Source: Carpediemonas membranifera (lineage: Eukaryota > Fornicata). From it: a stretch of 64,000 nucleotides of DNA. The number at the start of each line of letters is the position of its first letter. The first letter of the stretch is position 1. The notes beneath the pieces were generated by a model that made no database searches, was not told the DNA's origin, and worked only from the letters and a program-made list of their open reading frames with translations. Where the stretch lies: assembly GCA_019828565.1 (NCBI GenBank), contig JAHDYR010000005.1:1054001-1118000 (forward strand). The letters are read 5' to 3'. The position numbers and the translations under genes were made by a program. Of this stretch, positions 37,701-45,908 are shown piece by piece.

Positions 37701-38830
37701 ACCTGCGTGTACTGCGCTAAGGCACGCCTCTCCGCTTTCATTAAGACCACAACGCAGTCTTCTCTGCGCGACCGACCCTTCCAGACCATCGCTGTAGACA
37801 CCATGGGTCCTTTCCCTGTCGACTCCGAGGGTTTCAGATACATCGTGGTGGCAACCGACATGTTTACCCGCTTCACGGAGCTCATCCCCACAGCTTCCAA
37901 CAACGCGACGACGGTCGGGCTGGCACTTTGGTCCATCATCGGACGCTACGGTGTGCCTCGCGAGTTCCTTTCGGACAACGGCCCCGAGTACCGCAATCGG
38001 ATGATAGAAGCTTTCCTTGATCGCTTGCAGGTCACGTACCACCGGACAATCCCTTTCCACCCTCAGTCAAACGGCCTGGCCGAGAGACGCAACCAGGAAG
38101 TCAAGCGACACTTACGTGTGCTCTGTCTGATGTTTGACCGTTACGACGCCTGGGCCTCCGTGGTCCCATACGTCCAGTACATCCTGAACACTACGGTCCA
38201 CTCCGTCACCGGCGTCGAACCCATTGCTCTCTTGATGGGCAAGCATGCCTCCGCTCGCGACTTCACGATCGCACCCAAGGAGGAGGGTAGAGTTCATACT
38301 CCCCTGGACGACATAGCCTCCTACATCGACGCGCTCACCGAGCACCTCCAGATCCTCGCCGACCAGGCCCTCAACCGCCAGCAGGCAATGACAAGGACCG
38401 CAGAGCCGACGCCCCCGATCGAGCCGGGCACTCTGGTCCTTCGTAAGAACGAGAGCCCCACGAAGCTACACGGCCACCGCGGCCCATTCCGCATCACAGC
38501 CGCCGACGGTTACGCAGCGGAGATCACGCCGCTCACTGGCGGCAAGAGCCGCCGGGTCCACCTGAGCCAGTTAATCCGCATCTGCCAAGGCCCCCTCAGC
38601 GACGCCGAACTGTTGCGCATCGCGGCTACCGACGACGAGGAGTATTACGTCGAGAAAGTCCTAGAGGTCGACGACGAGACTGGCGACCTCCTCATTAAGT
38701 GGCTCGGCTTCCCTGAGGCTAAGGCCACGTGGGAGGGTCCCAACTCTGACGCCGCCCGCACGTCCGTCGTGCGCCGTCACCTCGAGGAGAGGGGTAGTGT
38801 CCCAATCAATTGATTAAACCTCTTTCGCTA
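34739..38830 (+). mobile_element. Ty3/gypsy chromovirus T3
   Basis: One uninterrupted gag-pol frame, a 3' purine tract (gagaggggtag) and a TGTCCC that would start a 3' LTR, which is cut short within about 20 bp where E5 DIRS sequence begins. Confidence 0.75.
34743..38813 (+). CDS. T3 Gag-Pol polyprotein
   Basis: 1356 codons in one frame, from gag to chromodomain. Order: helical gag (1-180), knuckle variant C-x2-H-x4-H-x4-C (CRVHGPGGHSTEEC), long Gln/Pro-rich linker, retropepsin with DPGS in place of DTGA, RT with catalytic YIDD, RNase H (TDASLEGIGG, LADALSR), integrase (HHCC, AVDTMGPF, SDNGPEY, NGLAERRN) and chromodomain (YYVEKVLEVD..LIKWLGFP). The first codon in frame is TTG; no ATG occurs before codon ~70, so initiation is unclear. 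Most intact autonomous element in the window. Confidence 0.85.
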   Translation: MESSRQGQTKHTSTNASERLSREELRERADLLLTYTAYFELTPAQRANPAARAAAILERTTLTGGDITSMQKMFLAFGKHCRQLNPKFPTEENGYTPLTEKRLISTLFRVLTRGFDVTEAALAFEDFADGATTIDDVQHRILALPTNSDGTIVTPWSFCQRTSGPMAGAKVPATPGNGRKTCRVHGPGGHSTEECRLLKRQSQANRATPAGRQPQDPRQGQASQRTPHQASAAQQNQSRQPQAVGHQRQAAGQPQQPQQPSTSKGPWQFRQNPKQATPFTPTPPNKPQQGSVQNVEHAEHAYSPGRLLRIPVTIGDTLISATVDPGSVVSTISLDLANALAQFGRRGPDMVQLTGPDDQGLQQHGTFETTLVADRLGDRRTIIDWPLHVISGRADKVLIGSDILWFLGLMSDEGIMLRLRPQVHDGEDEGLPDDQTDDFHAVNNIVSDDAGPLGTRIASDFPLKAEMADVIRRHAPVFGELHPDGAQIAAATIDIVPGAPLPNHAPRPLTASTAERVHEIIDDMDRQGIVRDSYSHVASAAVIVVKKSSELRLCADYRELNSVTTPDRFPLADIRTFTNDFIGAKYFFACDLRSGFHQMPVREDHKYLTAITLPGRFKEYNFAPFGLRNLPSQFQRAIQAILAPVRADGTKNYIDDIFGRAKTPQELLDHVDRLLCIAEERNVRLRGDKCVFGATSIEILGDIVDGKGRRMSPTRVRSMQDLAAPHSVKDLRMIIGMFTYLSDYIPDCQTRLKPLQALVSKVPPYTFNDWDDTLQALFDQLKQAVTDEEVLAHPDQSRPWRLETDASLEGIGGVLLQLDSDNTWRVVSFFSKVFNDTQSRWCTYDQELFAIIYCLTRPDLSPIFRVHQDLTIWTDHRNLVYLHSKAGQENRKHLRWLLMIQEFEFVIRHIAGAQNTLADALSRYNPQATVTQVNNVSEAELDEDAKRKIVQEAHRYHEGEQATIRNVRQLGHDWPGLHSDVHAVVSTCVYCAKARLSAFIKTTTQSSLRDRPFQTIAVDTMGPFPVDSEGFRYIVVATDMFTRFTELIPTASNNATTVGLALWSIIGRYGVPREFLSDNGPEYRNRMIEAFLDRLQVTYHRTIPFHPQSNGLAERRNQEVKRHLRVLCLMFDRYDAWASVVPYVQYILNTTVHSVTGVEPIALLMGKHASARDFTIAPKEEGRVHTPLDDIASYIDALTEHLQILADQALNRQQAMTRTAEPTPPIEPGTLVLRKNESPTKLHGHRGPFRITAADGYAAEITPLTGGKSRRVHLSQLIRICQGPLSDAELLRIAATDDEEYYVEKVLEVDDETGDLLIKWLGFPEAKATWEGPNSDAARTSVVRRHLEERGSVPIN

Positions 38831-38912
38831 GCTGTTCTATCCATACCACAAGGGCCTTGAGGACGGCTTTCGTAAAGCCTTTCTCCGTCTCGGTGGCTGT
38901 CTGAAGAGGTCT
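38829..38912 (-). pseudogene. E5 RT/RNase H fragment left of T1'
   Basis: In the frame set by the E5 RT at 43274 and beyond, this 84-bp piece continues the protein (KALVVWIEQL). It ends with gtct, duplicated at 43274-43277. The remainder of E5 is lost at the T3 end. Confidence 0.7.
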
Positions 38913-38994
38913 TGTCGGTTGAAATCATTTACAGTAAACCGCAGCGGGGTAAAAGTGGTCAAAACTGGACGGAGCAGTTTATAGACCGGTGACA
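38913..38994 (-). repeat. T1' 3' LTR, 82 bp
   Basis: Same sequence as 43192-43273. Preceded on the element strand by the purine tract aaaaagggaggtag. Confidence 0.9.
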
Positions 38995-39052
38995 CTACCT
39001 CCCTTTTTGATGAGAAAACCCCCAACCTGCAAGGAACGGGGGAAAAAGATGG

Positions 39053-39241
39053 TTAGTAGAGTTTCAGGTTCTTCCTCGCCTTACGGGCCAACCTCTTCAT
39101 CTCCTCGAGGTGTTTCACTCCCGAGAGTGGTTCTTCCGTTATGTTTTCGAATCCTACCCACTTGATGGCGGCTGTCCCTTCTTTCCAGTCTACCGATACT
39201 ACTCGCTCTACCTCCCATTTTTTTCTGGTCGAAGCTTGCAA
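39053..39241 (-). pseudogene. T1' chromodomain, out of frame
   Basis: WEVERVVSVDW...AAIKWVGF is a chromodomain, in a different frame from the integrase. The frame change falls at a run of seven A bases (about 39221-39227), so slippage, programmed frameshift or a sequencing error could explain it. Confidence 0.7.
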
Positions 39242-40184
39242 GTTGAAGCATCATCGTGTCCGTTACGGCATCCGTGTCGAACATCATGAGTTTTTCAATG
39301 TGGGTTGATCTGGTCGATCCGTCGAGTATCGACTGCAGGACTATTCTGTTATTATCAAGTACATCGTGTACCTTCCATGGGCCCCTGTTGCGCGCGTCTA
39401 GCTTCTGAGGGGCCTCATCTTTCCAGAGGACGTAGTCACCCGGCTTCAGTTCGGTGTTGATAATTGTCTTTTGGCCCGGGCCCACACTCTCTCTGGCAGT
39501 GGTCTCCAGGGCGTTAAGGGCCAGCTCCAGGTCCTTTTTGAACTCTGGGAAATTTCTGATCGGAGAGTTGTTGTCGTTCGTCCACCAGCTTGTAAACATG
39601 TTGTGCTCATGGCCAAATATCAGCTCGTGCGGGGAGAACTTCGTGGCCGTATGTGTCGTGCCGTTGATAATCATCTGGACCGTCGGTAAGAGTCCGCACC
39701 ACTGGTCTTTGTAGGCTATTGCCAGGACAAGCCACCGTAGGTGTCTTCCAATCTCCGCATTCCTTCTCTCCACGAGACCATTGCTCTGTGGATGAAACGG
39801 GATGGTGAAGTGGTGTGCGACTTTCAATGACGTTGTGAGTTGTTCAACTATCGAGTTCGCGTACTCCGGGCCGCCGTCGGACAGAATCTCCGCCGGTATC
39901 CCGTGTCGCGTGAAAACGTGGTCCCATAGGGCCCTGGCGGAGGTCTCGGCGTCGATCGATGCGACTGCGACGAGCTCGGTGTATCTTGTAAACATGTCTA
40001 CAGCCACAATGATGTAGCGAGCGCCCAGCGAATCCGTTGGGAGAGGGCCAATTGTGTCGACTGCCACTGTCTCCCATGGTCTGGTGCGTCTTGTCTGGCC
40101 CTTTTGGGCGATAAAGTAGTCCTTGATGCGAGTCTTCAGACAAATGGGGCACGTCTTGATGTGCTTTTTGACGTCCAAGAGCAT
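39081..40184 (-). CDS. T1' integrase
   Basis: 367 codons. CPIC zinc pair, DDE triad (AVDTIGPL, SDGGPEY, NGLVERRN), then the C-terminal domain with PGDYVLWKDEAP and RGPWKV. The HH half of the zinc domain is in the neighbouring frame upstream, as in T1. Ends in frame-shifted residues after the poly-A run. Confidence 0.8.
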   Translation of the reverse strand: MLLDVKKHIKTCPICLKTRIKDYFIAQKGQTRRTRPWETVAVDTIGPLPTDSLGARYIIVAVDMFTRYTELVAVASIDAETSARALWDHVFTRHGIPAEILSDGGPEYANSIVEQLTTSLKVAHHFTIPFHPQSNGLVERRNAEIGRHLRWLVLAIAYKDQWCGLLPTVQMIINGTTHTATKFSPHELIFGHEHNMFTSWWTNDNNSPIRNFPEFKKDLELALNALETTARESVGPGQKTIINTELKPGDYVLWKDEAPQKLDARNRGPWKVHDVLDNNRIVLQSILDGSTRSTHIEKLMMFDTDAVTDTMMLQLASFDQKKMGGRASSIGRLERRDSRHQVGRIRKHNGRTTLGSETPRGDEEVGP

Positions 40185-40405
40185 CCCCGGCCAAAAATGC
40201 AGACGTGGCGAGTGCTTGGAACGTTGAATTTGCTCCCGTATGAAATTGGTGAGCGGTCCGAAGGGCCTTGTCGCGTGTCTCTCCCTTGGGGATAATCGGC
40301 ACTCCGTCCTTGAAGTAGATCGAGTTTTCGATGGATACTCCCTCTAGTTTCTCCCAGCCGACTCGAGTTGACTCAGGTGCCATGGCCTGGGCAGCCTGGA
40401 TCAAC

Positions 40406-42028
40406 TCAAGGGTCAGCCCTGGGCCGGCGTCCTCCGCCTCTAGCAGGTTCAGCTGCGGCCCGAGGTCCCCCTCGGGGAAGGATACGCGACAGCATGTCTG
40501 CCATCTTGTTTGTCTCTCCAGCAATATGCTCGATCGTAATGTTGTAGTCCGACAAGACAGACGTCCACCTGAGGAGTTTCTTGGAAAGCTCCTTCCTCTG
40601 CATGAGATATACCAGATTCTGGTGGTCGGTGCGGATCTGTATGTTGTCCTTGAGGCGGAAAAGTTGAGCCATGTCAGGTCTCGTGAGACAAAAGATGATA
40701 GCATGAAGCTCTTGTTCGTAGGTCGGCCACCTAGTCTGGGTTGGCGTATGACACTTTGCGAAGAGCGAGACGATCTCTCGGTTGCCGGAGTCGTCTTCTT
40801 GGAACAGAATGCCCCCTAGTCCGTCGTTCGACGCGTCCGTCTCGAGGGTCCACTTCTTTGAGAAGTCGGGGAAATGGAGGACTGTGTCTGAGCTGAGTCT
40901 CTCCTTGAACGTTGTAAACGCCTCTTCTTGTTTGGGGTTCCAAGTTATGTTCTTTGAGTTCTCCTGTGCCGTTAGCATCTCGTTGAGAGGTTTGAGGATT
41001 CGTGATGAGTCCGGGACGAACTGGGCGACATAGTTGAATGATCCCAGTGTCCTCTGAAGCTCCTTTGCGGTGGACGGGAGCGGTATGGCGTTTACCGCCT
41101 CTACCTTCTCTGGGGCAAGTTGTTTCCCCTTCTCCGAGACAATATACCCGACGGCCTCGACGTGGGCTGAGCCTATCGTGCACTTCGGGCCTTTAAGGCG
41201 CAGTGAATAATGTCTACAGATCCTGAAGACGGTTTTGATCAGGGTGAGAAACTGGGCCTCGGTCTTGGCGTAAATCAAGATGTCGTCAAGATAGATGTCC
41301 ACCCCTTTGTGGAGGACCTCGGCGAACGCCTTCTGCATGGCGCGTTGGAATCTCGCCGGGGCGTTCATCAGGCCGAATGGACATCTGGTGAACTCGCAGT
41401 ATGCGTCTGGAGTGACAAAAGCGGTTTTGGGGATATCTTCCTCGTGCATCCGCATCTGGTAGTAGCCTTGTCTGAGGTCTAGGCCTGCAAAGTATTTGCA
41501 GCCTGATGCTCGGTCTACAAACTCGCGCGTGTTAGGCAGGGGGAAGGTATCCCTCACTGTCTTGGAGTTTAACTCCTTGTAGTCAATGCAAAGACGGATC
41601 TTGGTCGATCCTTTGTGGCCCTGCCTGACTACTACGATCGGCGAGCTGTACGGCCCAGTCGAGTCCTGGATTATCCCGTCTCGCCTGAGTTGTTCTAGCT
41701 CTGTCGACACCAGGCCTTGGGTCACTGGGTCGAGTCTGCGAGCGCGGCATTGTACAATTGCCCGCTCGTCTATCAGTTCAATCGACATGGGTTCCAGTCG
41801 AGACCCTTCCTTGGGTAGTTCTTCCTCGAAGATATCGTCAAATGAGTTGATAATCTCGAGAATCTCGGGTCGGATCTTCGACTCCGGGACGTGGACACCA
41901 CAGTAGTCGTCGGTTATCGCCATGTTTGCGTCCTCCGTGAGATATTCATGGTAGAACGGCAGCCAGTCCTCGTCCTCCCTCAATTGAGGAGAGCTTGTGC
42001 AGGTTAAGGTTGAGTGTGCCATCGCCAA
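40406..42028 (-). CDS. T1' reverse transcriptase - RNase H
   Basis: 540 codons, identical to the T1 protein except TAFVTP for TTFVTP. Same YLDD and TDASNDGLGG motifs, same stop and same frame relation to gag-protease and integrase. Confidence 0.85.
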   Translation of the reverse strand: MAMAHSTLTCTSSPQLREDEDWLPFYHEYLTEDANMAITDDYCGVHVPESKIRPEILEIINSFDDIFEEELPKEGSRLEPMSIELIDERAIVQCRARRLDPVTQGLVSTELEQLRRDGIIQDSTGPYSSPIVVVRQGHKGSTKIRLCIDYKELNSKTVRDTFPLPNTREFVDRASGCKYFAGLDLRQGYYQMRMHEEDIPKTAFVTPDAYCEFTRCPFGLMNAPARFQRAMQKAFAEVLHKGVDIYLDDILIYAKTEAQFLTLIKTVFRICRHYSLRLKGPKCTIGSAHVEAVGYIVSEKGKQLAPEKVEAVNAIPLPSTAKELQRTLGSFNYVAQFVPDSSRILKPLNEMLTAQENSKNITWNPKQEEAFTTFKERLSSDTVLHFPDFSKKWTLETDASNDGLGGILFQEDDSGNREIVSLFAKCHTPTQTRWPTYEQELHAIIFCLTRPDMAQLFRLKDNIQIRTDHQNLVYLMQRKELSKKLLRWTSVLSDYNITIEHIAGETNKMADMLSRILPRGGPRAAAEPARGGGRRPRADP

Positions 42029-43170
42029 TGAGTGCGAGTGACCTCAGCAAGTCACACCCGATGAGAGCCTTGAAGAACTCACCGGGGAGTACGTAGTACT
42101 TCCATGTAACCTCCAACGGTGTGACACCTAGTGCTGGGAATGCTGCCTTAAATGTGACTGCTTGATCTGTCACGAGGGAGCGTCCGTCTCCTAGCGTGAC
42201 CTTGATCTTTTCCTCGAGAGAGGTCTGCACTGTGTCCTTGGGTAGGGTACGTAGTGCCTTCGAACTAATGAAGCTTCGGCTTGCACCAGTGTCTACAACG
42301 AACGAGTAAGTTTTGCCTTTTACAGTAGCGGGGGTCGTCAGTGGACCCTTCCCGCCCTTCTCGTTAGTCGACGCGCTGTCGGCGTTGTTGTTCTCGCTGT
42401 AGCGGGGGTGCTTATCGCATCTGAAGTCCATGTGGGGACCGCCACAGAAACGACAGGGGCGCGACGGCTTCTTGGGTCCGTCGGCCGGCGGGCGCTTGGC
42501 CGCGTCCGGGCGGTACTGGGCCTTCCTGGCCTGGGCCGGGGCCTTGGGTCCGCCGGCCGGGGTTTGCGAGAGGGGTTGATCATGGTCATACGCCCTAGCA
42601 GCCCTAAGAGCCACCGCTACGGTGTCCTCGAAGGTCTTGACGTTGTGGAGAGCAAGCAAGGTCTGTGCCTTCTTGCGGAATGCTGTCGGGTTCAGGGACT
42701 CCCTGAAGAGCCGTGCAGCCAGCTTATCAAAGCTTGCGAGCAGTTCGTCGGCATTGGGGTTGTCGTCGATGGGGTCCAAGAACCCTTCTGGGTCTGGCGT
42801 CTTGGAGTAGAGCTCGATGCGCTTGCGGAATGCTGCCGCTTGTAGTCTCGTGCCAGCTTCGAAGTTGCGTGCGGTGCTCGGCACCATGGGGAAACGAAGG
42901 TCTTGGAGCTCTTCGACGAGTGCTAGGATGGAGTGGGGGAAGGAGCCGCTGGCGACACCATTCGGTGAAGTTCTTGAGAGTGTAGTTCTTGTCGGATGTG
43001 TCTATGCCTTCGGCCTTGAGTTCGAGGGCAAATGACTCCTCAATGAGGACGGACAGTGGGATGCTTGGGTTTTGTATAGTAAAAATCGTTGCTCGGCGCT
43101 CAAACTCCTCAAGAGTCTCTAGTGTTAGATTTGAAGGAGAAAGCTCAGGAATTTGAACAGTTAACGACAT
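41946..43170 (-). pseudogene. T1' gag - protease, frameshifted
   Basis: Same protein as T1 gag-protease, but one extra G in a G-run near 42938 splits it into 43170-42727 and 42887-41946. Knuckle and VDTGAS are present in the second part. Confidence 0.85.
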
Positions 43171-43191
43171 CAGCACAGCTAATACTAGTAT

Positions 43192-43273
43192 TGTCGGTTG
43201 AAATCATTTACAGTAAACCGCAGCGGGGTAAAAGTGGTCAAAACTGGACGGAGCAGTTTATAGACCGGTGACA
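43192..43273 (-). repeat. T1' 5' LTR, 82 bp
   Basis: Identical to the other two T1-family LTRs. Followed by the right gtct of the target duplication. Confidence 0.9.
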
Positions 43274-44201
43274 GTCTCAGCCATGCGCGGCCGTCGGGGA
43301 AGCACAGAGATGCGAAGGATAGCTTCCCGATGAGGGATTGCCACCTCTTGTTGCTCATATTGCCTTCTATCAGCGCACTCTCGACCAATTGGCTGTATCT
43401 GCTGCGCTTCTTCGAGTCTAGGGAAATGACCCGAGCAGCTGAGTCGATGCGCATGCCGAGGTATGTCAGGACCGTGGTGGGCTCTAGGACTGACTTGTCG
43501 TGGTTGATGATAAAGCCTAGCTGATTCATGATGTCCAGGAGGCGCTGGCGCTCGCGCAGAAGGGCCTTCTTCTTCCCGAAGAATAGAAGGTCGTCCAGAT
43601 AGACGGCAACTCCTACACCGCGGCAATGGCGCTTGATAATCTTCGCTACGGTAATCATGATCTTCTGGAAGTAGAATGGCGCCGCGGACCATCCGAATGG
43701 GAGGACTGTGAACTGATAGTGGACGCCGCGGTGAATAAAGCCTAGGAGGGACTGCGATGATGGGTGAATGGACACGTGGTGGTAGCCTGCATGGAGATCT
43801 AGCGACATCATCATGTCTCCTGGCGCAAGGCTTAAAACTGCTCTCTTGGCACCGAACAAGCGGAACGTACGGCGCTCTTTGGAGACCTTGTTGAGCGGTA
43901 TGAGGTTGTGGACTGCTCTCCATTTGTCTGTACCCTTCGGGACTGGAAAGAGAGGACATGTGAGCTTCGGTGGTGATGAGACGCGGTGTATGGCACCCGA
44001 TGAGAGCATTTCGCGCACCAGCGGATCGAGCTTGGCTAAGTCCTTCTCTGGGAGATGGAATATTCGAGGATTGCTCGGTTGTTGTGTCAGTTCGATGGGT
44101 ATGCCGTCGCCAACCCAAGAGACCACGTCGGATGGCGCTCCCAAGCGCCGCCACGCGGCCACTGAGTGGCGGAGAGAACCCGCTCGACGGTGTGGCGACA
44201 A
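43274..44201 (-). pseudogene. E5 reverse transcriptase, interrupted by T1'
   Basis: DIRS-type RT: KWRAVHNLIPLNKV, MSLDLHAGYHHV, VLPFGWSAAPFYFQ, catalytic VYLDDLLF, YLGMRID and a thumb region (WQSLIGKLSFA) are all visible. The frame is broken at the T1' insertion and resumes at 38912. The nominal start is TTG; it is probably entered from gag. Confidence 0.8.
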
Positions 44202-44806
44202 CAGTATTTACACAGCCCTGACAGACGGGTTGTGGGGAGTGGTGGTTCGGTTGATTGATGGTCTTGCACAATTAGTTTTTTCTGGGGCGCTTATCGCTCT
44301 TGGGGGCGACTCTGGCACTGGAGCGGGCCTCTGCGATGAGGACGGTGAGGCTCTCGGAATCACGGATCCTGGAACGTCGGGCTCTGACGTAGTCCTTGAC
44401 TGCGTCGGCGTAGTGAAAGCCATTGATGTCCTTAATGAGGAGAAGCTCATGACGGAGCATTAGCTGAAGCTTGATCGTCTCGGTTGTCCAGCTCGGGTGG
44501 AGGACGATGTCCCTGTAGAGCATCTGCAGCCATTCGGACTCGTTACGCATGGCTAGTGAGTCCGGGTGGCGCCACTCCAGCGACATTAAATCTCGAAGCG
44601 TCAATAACTCGCCTGTTAGTTCGTTGATGCGCTTCTGCGGATCTGGGATCTTCTCTGCTTCAGGCGTGCGGTCCCCGGTGTTGTTCTCGGTTTCTTCAGC
44701 CATCTGGCCGTAATTGATTCGATCCCGATTCGTTCGGCTCGAATAAATCGAATCAGGCAGATCCATCGCCCATGCTCCATTATCTCACGCCGGAGCTGAC
44801 GTCTCG
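43278..44806 (-). mobile_element. DIRS/Ngaro-like element E5, 5' part
   Basis: Contains gag-like and RT frames. The 5' (right) terminus at 44806 touches the B2 repeat of E2 with no spacer. The YR region and 3' repeats are missing, lost beyond T1'/T3. Confidence 0.75.
44272..44766 (-). CDS. E5 gag-like protein
   Basis: 164 codons, ATG at 44766, just 40 bp from the element's 5' end. Helical, with RINELTGELLTLRDLM and a basic tail (SDKRPRKN). Position equals the gag-like first ORF of E1-E3; no zinc knuckle. Confidence 0.65.
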   Translation of the reverse strand: MDLPDSIYSSRTNRDRINYGQMAEETENNTGDRTPEAEKIPDPQKRINELTGELLTLRDLMSLEWRHPDSLAMRNESEWLQMLYRDIVLHPSWTTETIKLQLMLRHELLLIKDINGFHYADAVKDYVRARRSRIRDSESLTVLIAEARSSARVAPKSDKRPRKN

Positions 44807-44852
44807 GTCAGACGAGCTGACGAGTCGGCAGACTCTGTCTTAACCATCCGGG
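44807..44852 (-). repeat. E2 B2 repeat
   Basis: 46 bp identical to B1 (45107-45152). Outer 3' terminus of E2. Confidence 0.9.
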
Positions 44853-44977
44853 GGGGTGAACAATTTACTGTGATCTTCTGTAGCACTATGTAAACAGGAA
44901 ATTGTTCCGCCGGGCCCTTACTGGGACCCAGACTCACTCCCCTCGAAAGGAGAGGATTGGCAGCCAGGCTGCATTGC

Positions 44978-45152
44978 GACTTATTTCGCTTCTCCTTCGT
45001 TCTCTGGGTTCCTGATTTGATCTGGTCCTGATTTGGCCTCAATCTGATGCGAATCAGAATGCCTCGACCGCTCAGCCGAAGATTGTCCACTACGCTGGCC
45101 TTGCCAGTCAGACGAGCTGACGAGTCGGCAGACTCTGTCTTAACCATCCGGG
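44978..45152 (-). repeat. E2 A2 + B1 repeats
   Basis: A2 (44978-45106) repeats the 5' terminus A1. B1 (45107-45152) repeats B2. Their junction recreates the sequence expected of a circular intermediate. 45153-45443 is 3' UTR with no gene. Confidence 0.9.
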
Positions 45153-45443
45153 ACTCGTCGCCGCCACGATCCCGGGCTCATTTTCTCTATCCATCCTTTG
45201 ACTGGATCAAATTTGGCGCACATCATCTTGGATTCTTAAACCTCCCGACGGTTCCTCTGTATTCCACCCGTGCAGGTGGAGAGCTCGAAAAACGTGCCTA
45301 GAGGTCTCAACACCGCCTGGTTGCCGAGATACGGCACTTTTGATATTTTCTCTCCCCTTTGAGCGTATATCGCCGTAGTTTCGCTAGAATCCGTGCGTAA
45401 CCTCTCTAAGGTATCTCCCTACACTATAAGGAACTCAATATCA

Positions 45444-45908
45444 TCACGTTTTACGATCAACCTCACTAAGGTCCGCGATCGTGCTGGAGCAAGCACTCCT
45501 CAATGCTGCTCCAGGCCTCAACGAGGCAACAGAAGTGCTGTAATCGAGGCGTAGGACGTCCTCGATATAGCGTATCAGTGATTTGGTATCCACCCAAGTG
45601 CCCTTCGCGGCCACGACGGGAATGGGTATGCCCGCAAGGACCAGGTCCGCCGCGCTGCCGCGGCGAAGGCCATGAAGCCTTGCCCTCGAGGAGCGAAGGA
45701 TCTCCTTAATCTGGTCCTCAAGCTCCGAGAACGCAAAAGACCAGAGTGGGTCCTCCTCCCCAGCGTGGGCGTCCATCCGATTAACGACGACCTCGGAGAG
45801 CCAATGCGCAGGGTCCAGCTCGCCATCGACCCTTGGTACCAGCTTCTCTATGACCTCACGCCGCGTCTTTTGTGCCCTGTATTGCCACGCGCAGCCCTCG
45901 CCGACCAT
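45444..45908 (-). pseudogene. E2 tyrosine recombinase, C-terminal part
   Basis: H-x-x-R box (RLHGLRRGSAADL), the GTW motif (AAKGTWVDTKSL) and the nucleophilic Tyr in LIRYIED. The first catalytic Arg (TTSRPMEIFSLR) is in the preceding frame (45856-48069), so a frameshift lies near 45880. Confidence 0.8.

Larger units (their letters stand above)
38909..43277 (-). mobile_element. Ty3/gypsy element T1', complete with 4-bp TSD
   Basis: 82-bp LTRs at 38913-38994 and 43192-43273 flanked by gtct on both sides. Inserted in the RT gene of DIRS-like E5. All domains are present but spread over several frames. >99% identical to T1 where they overlap, so the family was recently active. Confidence 0.9.
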
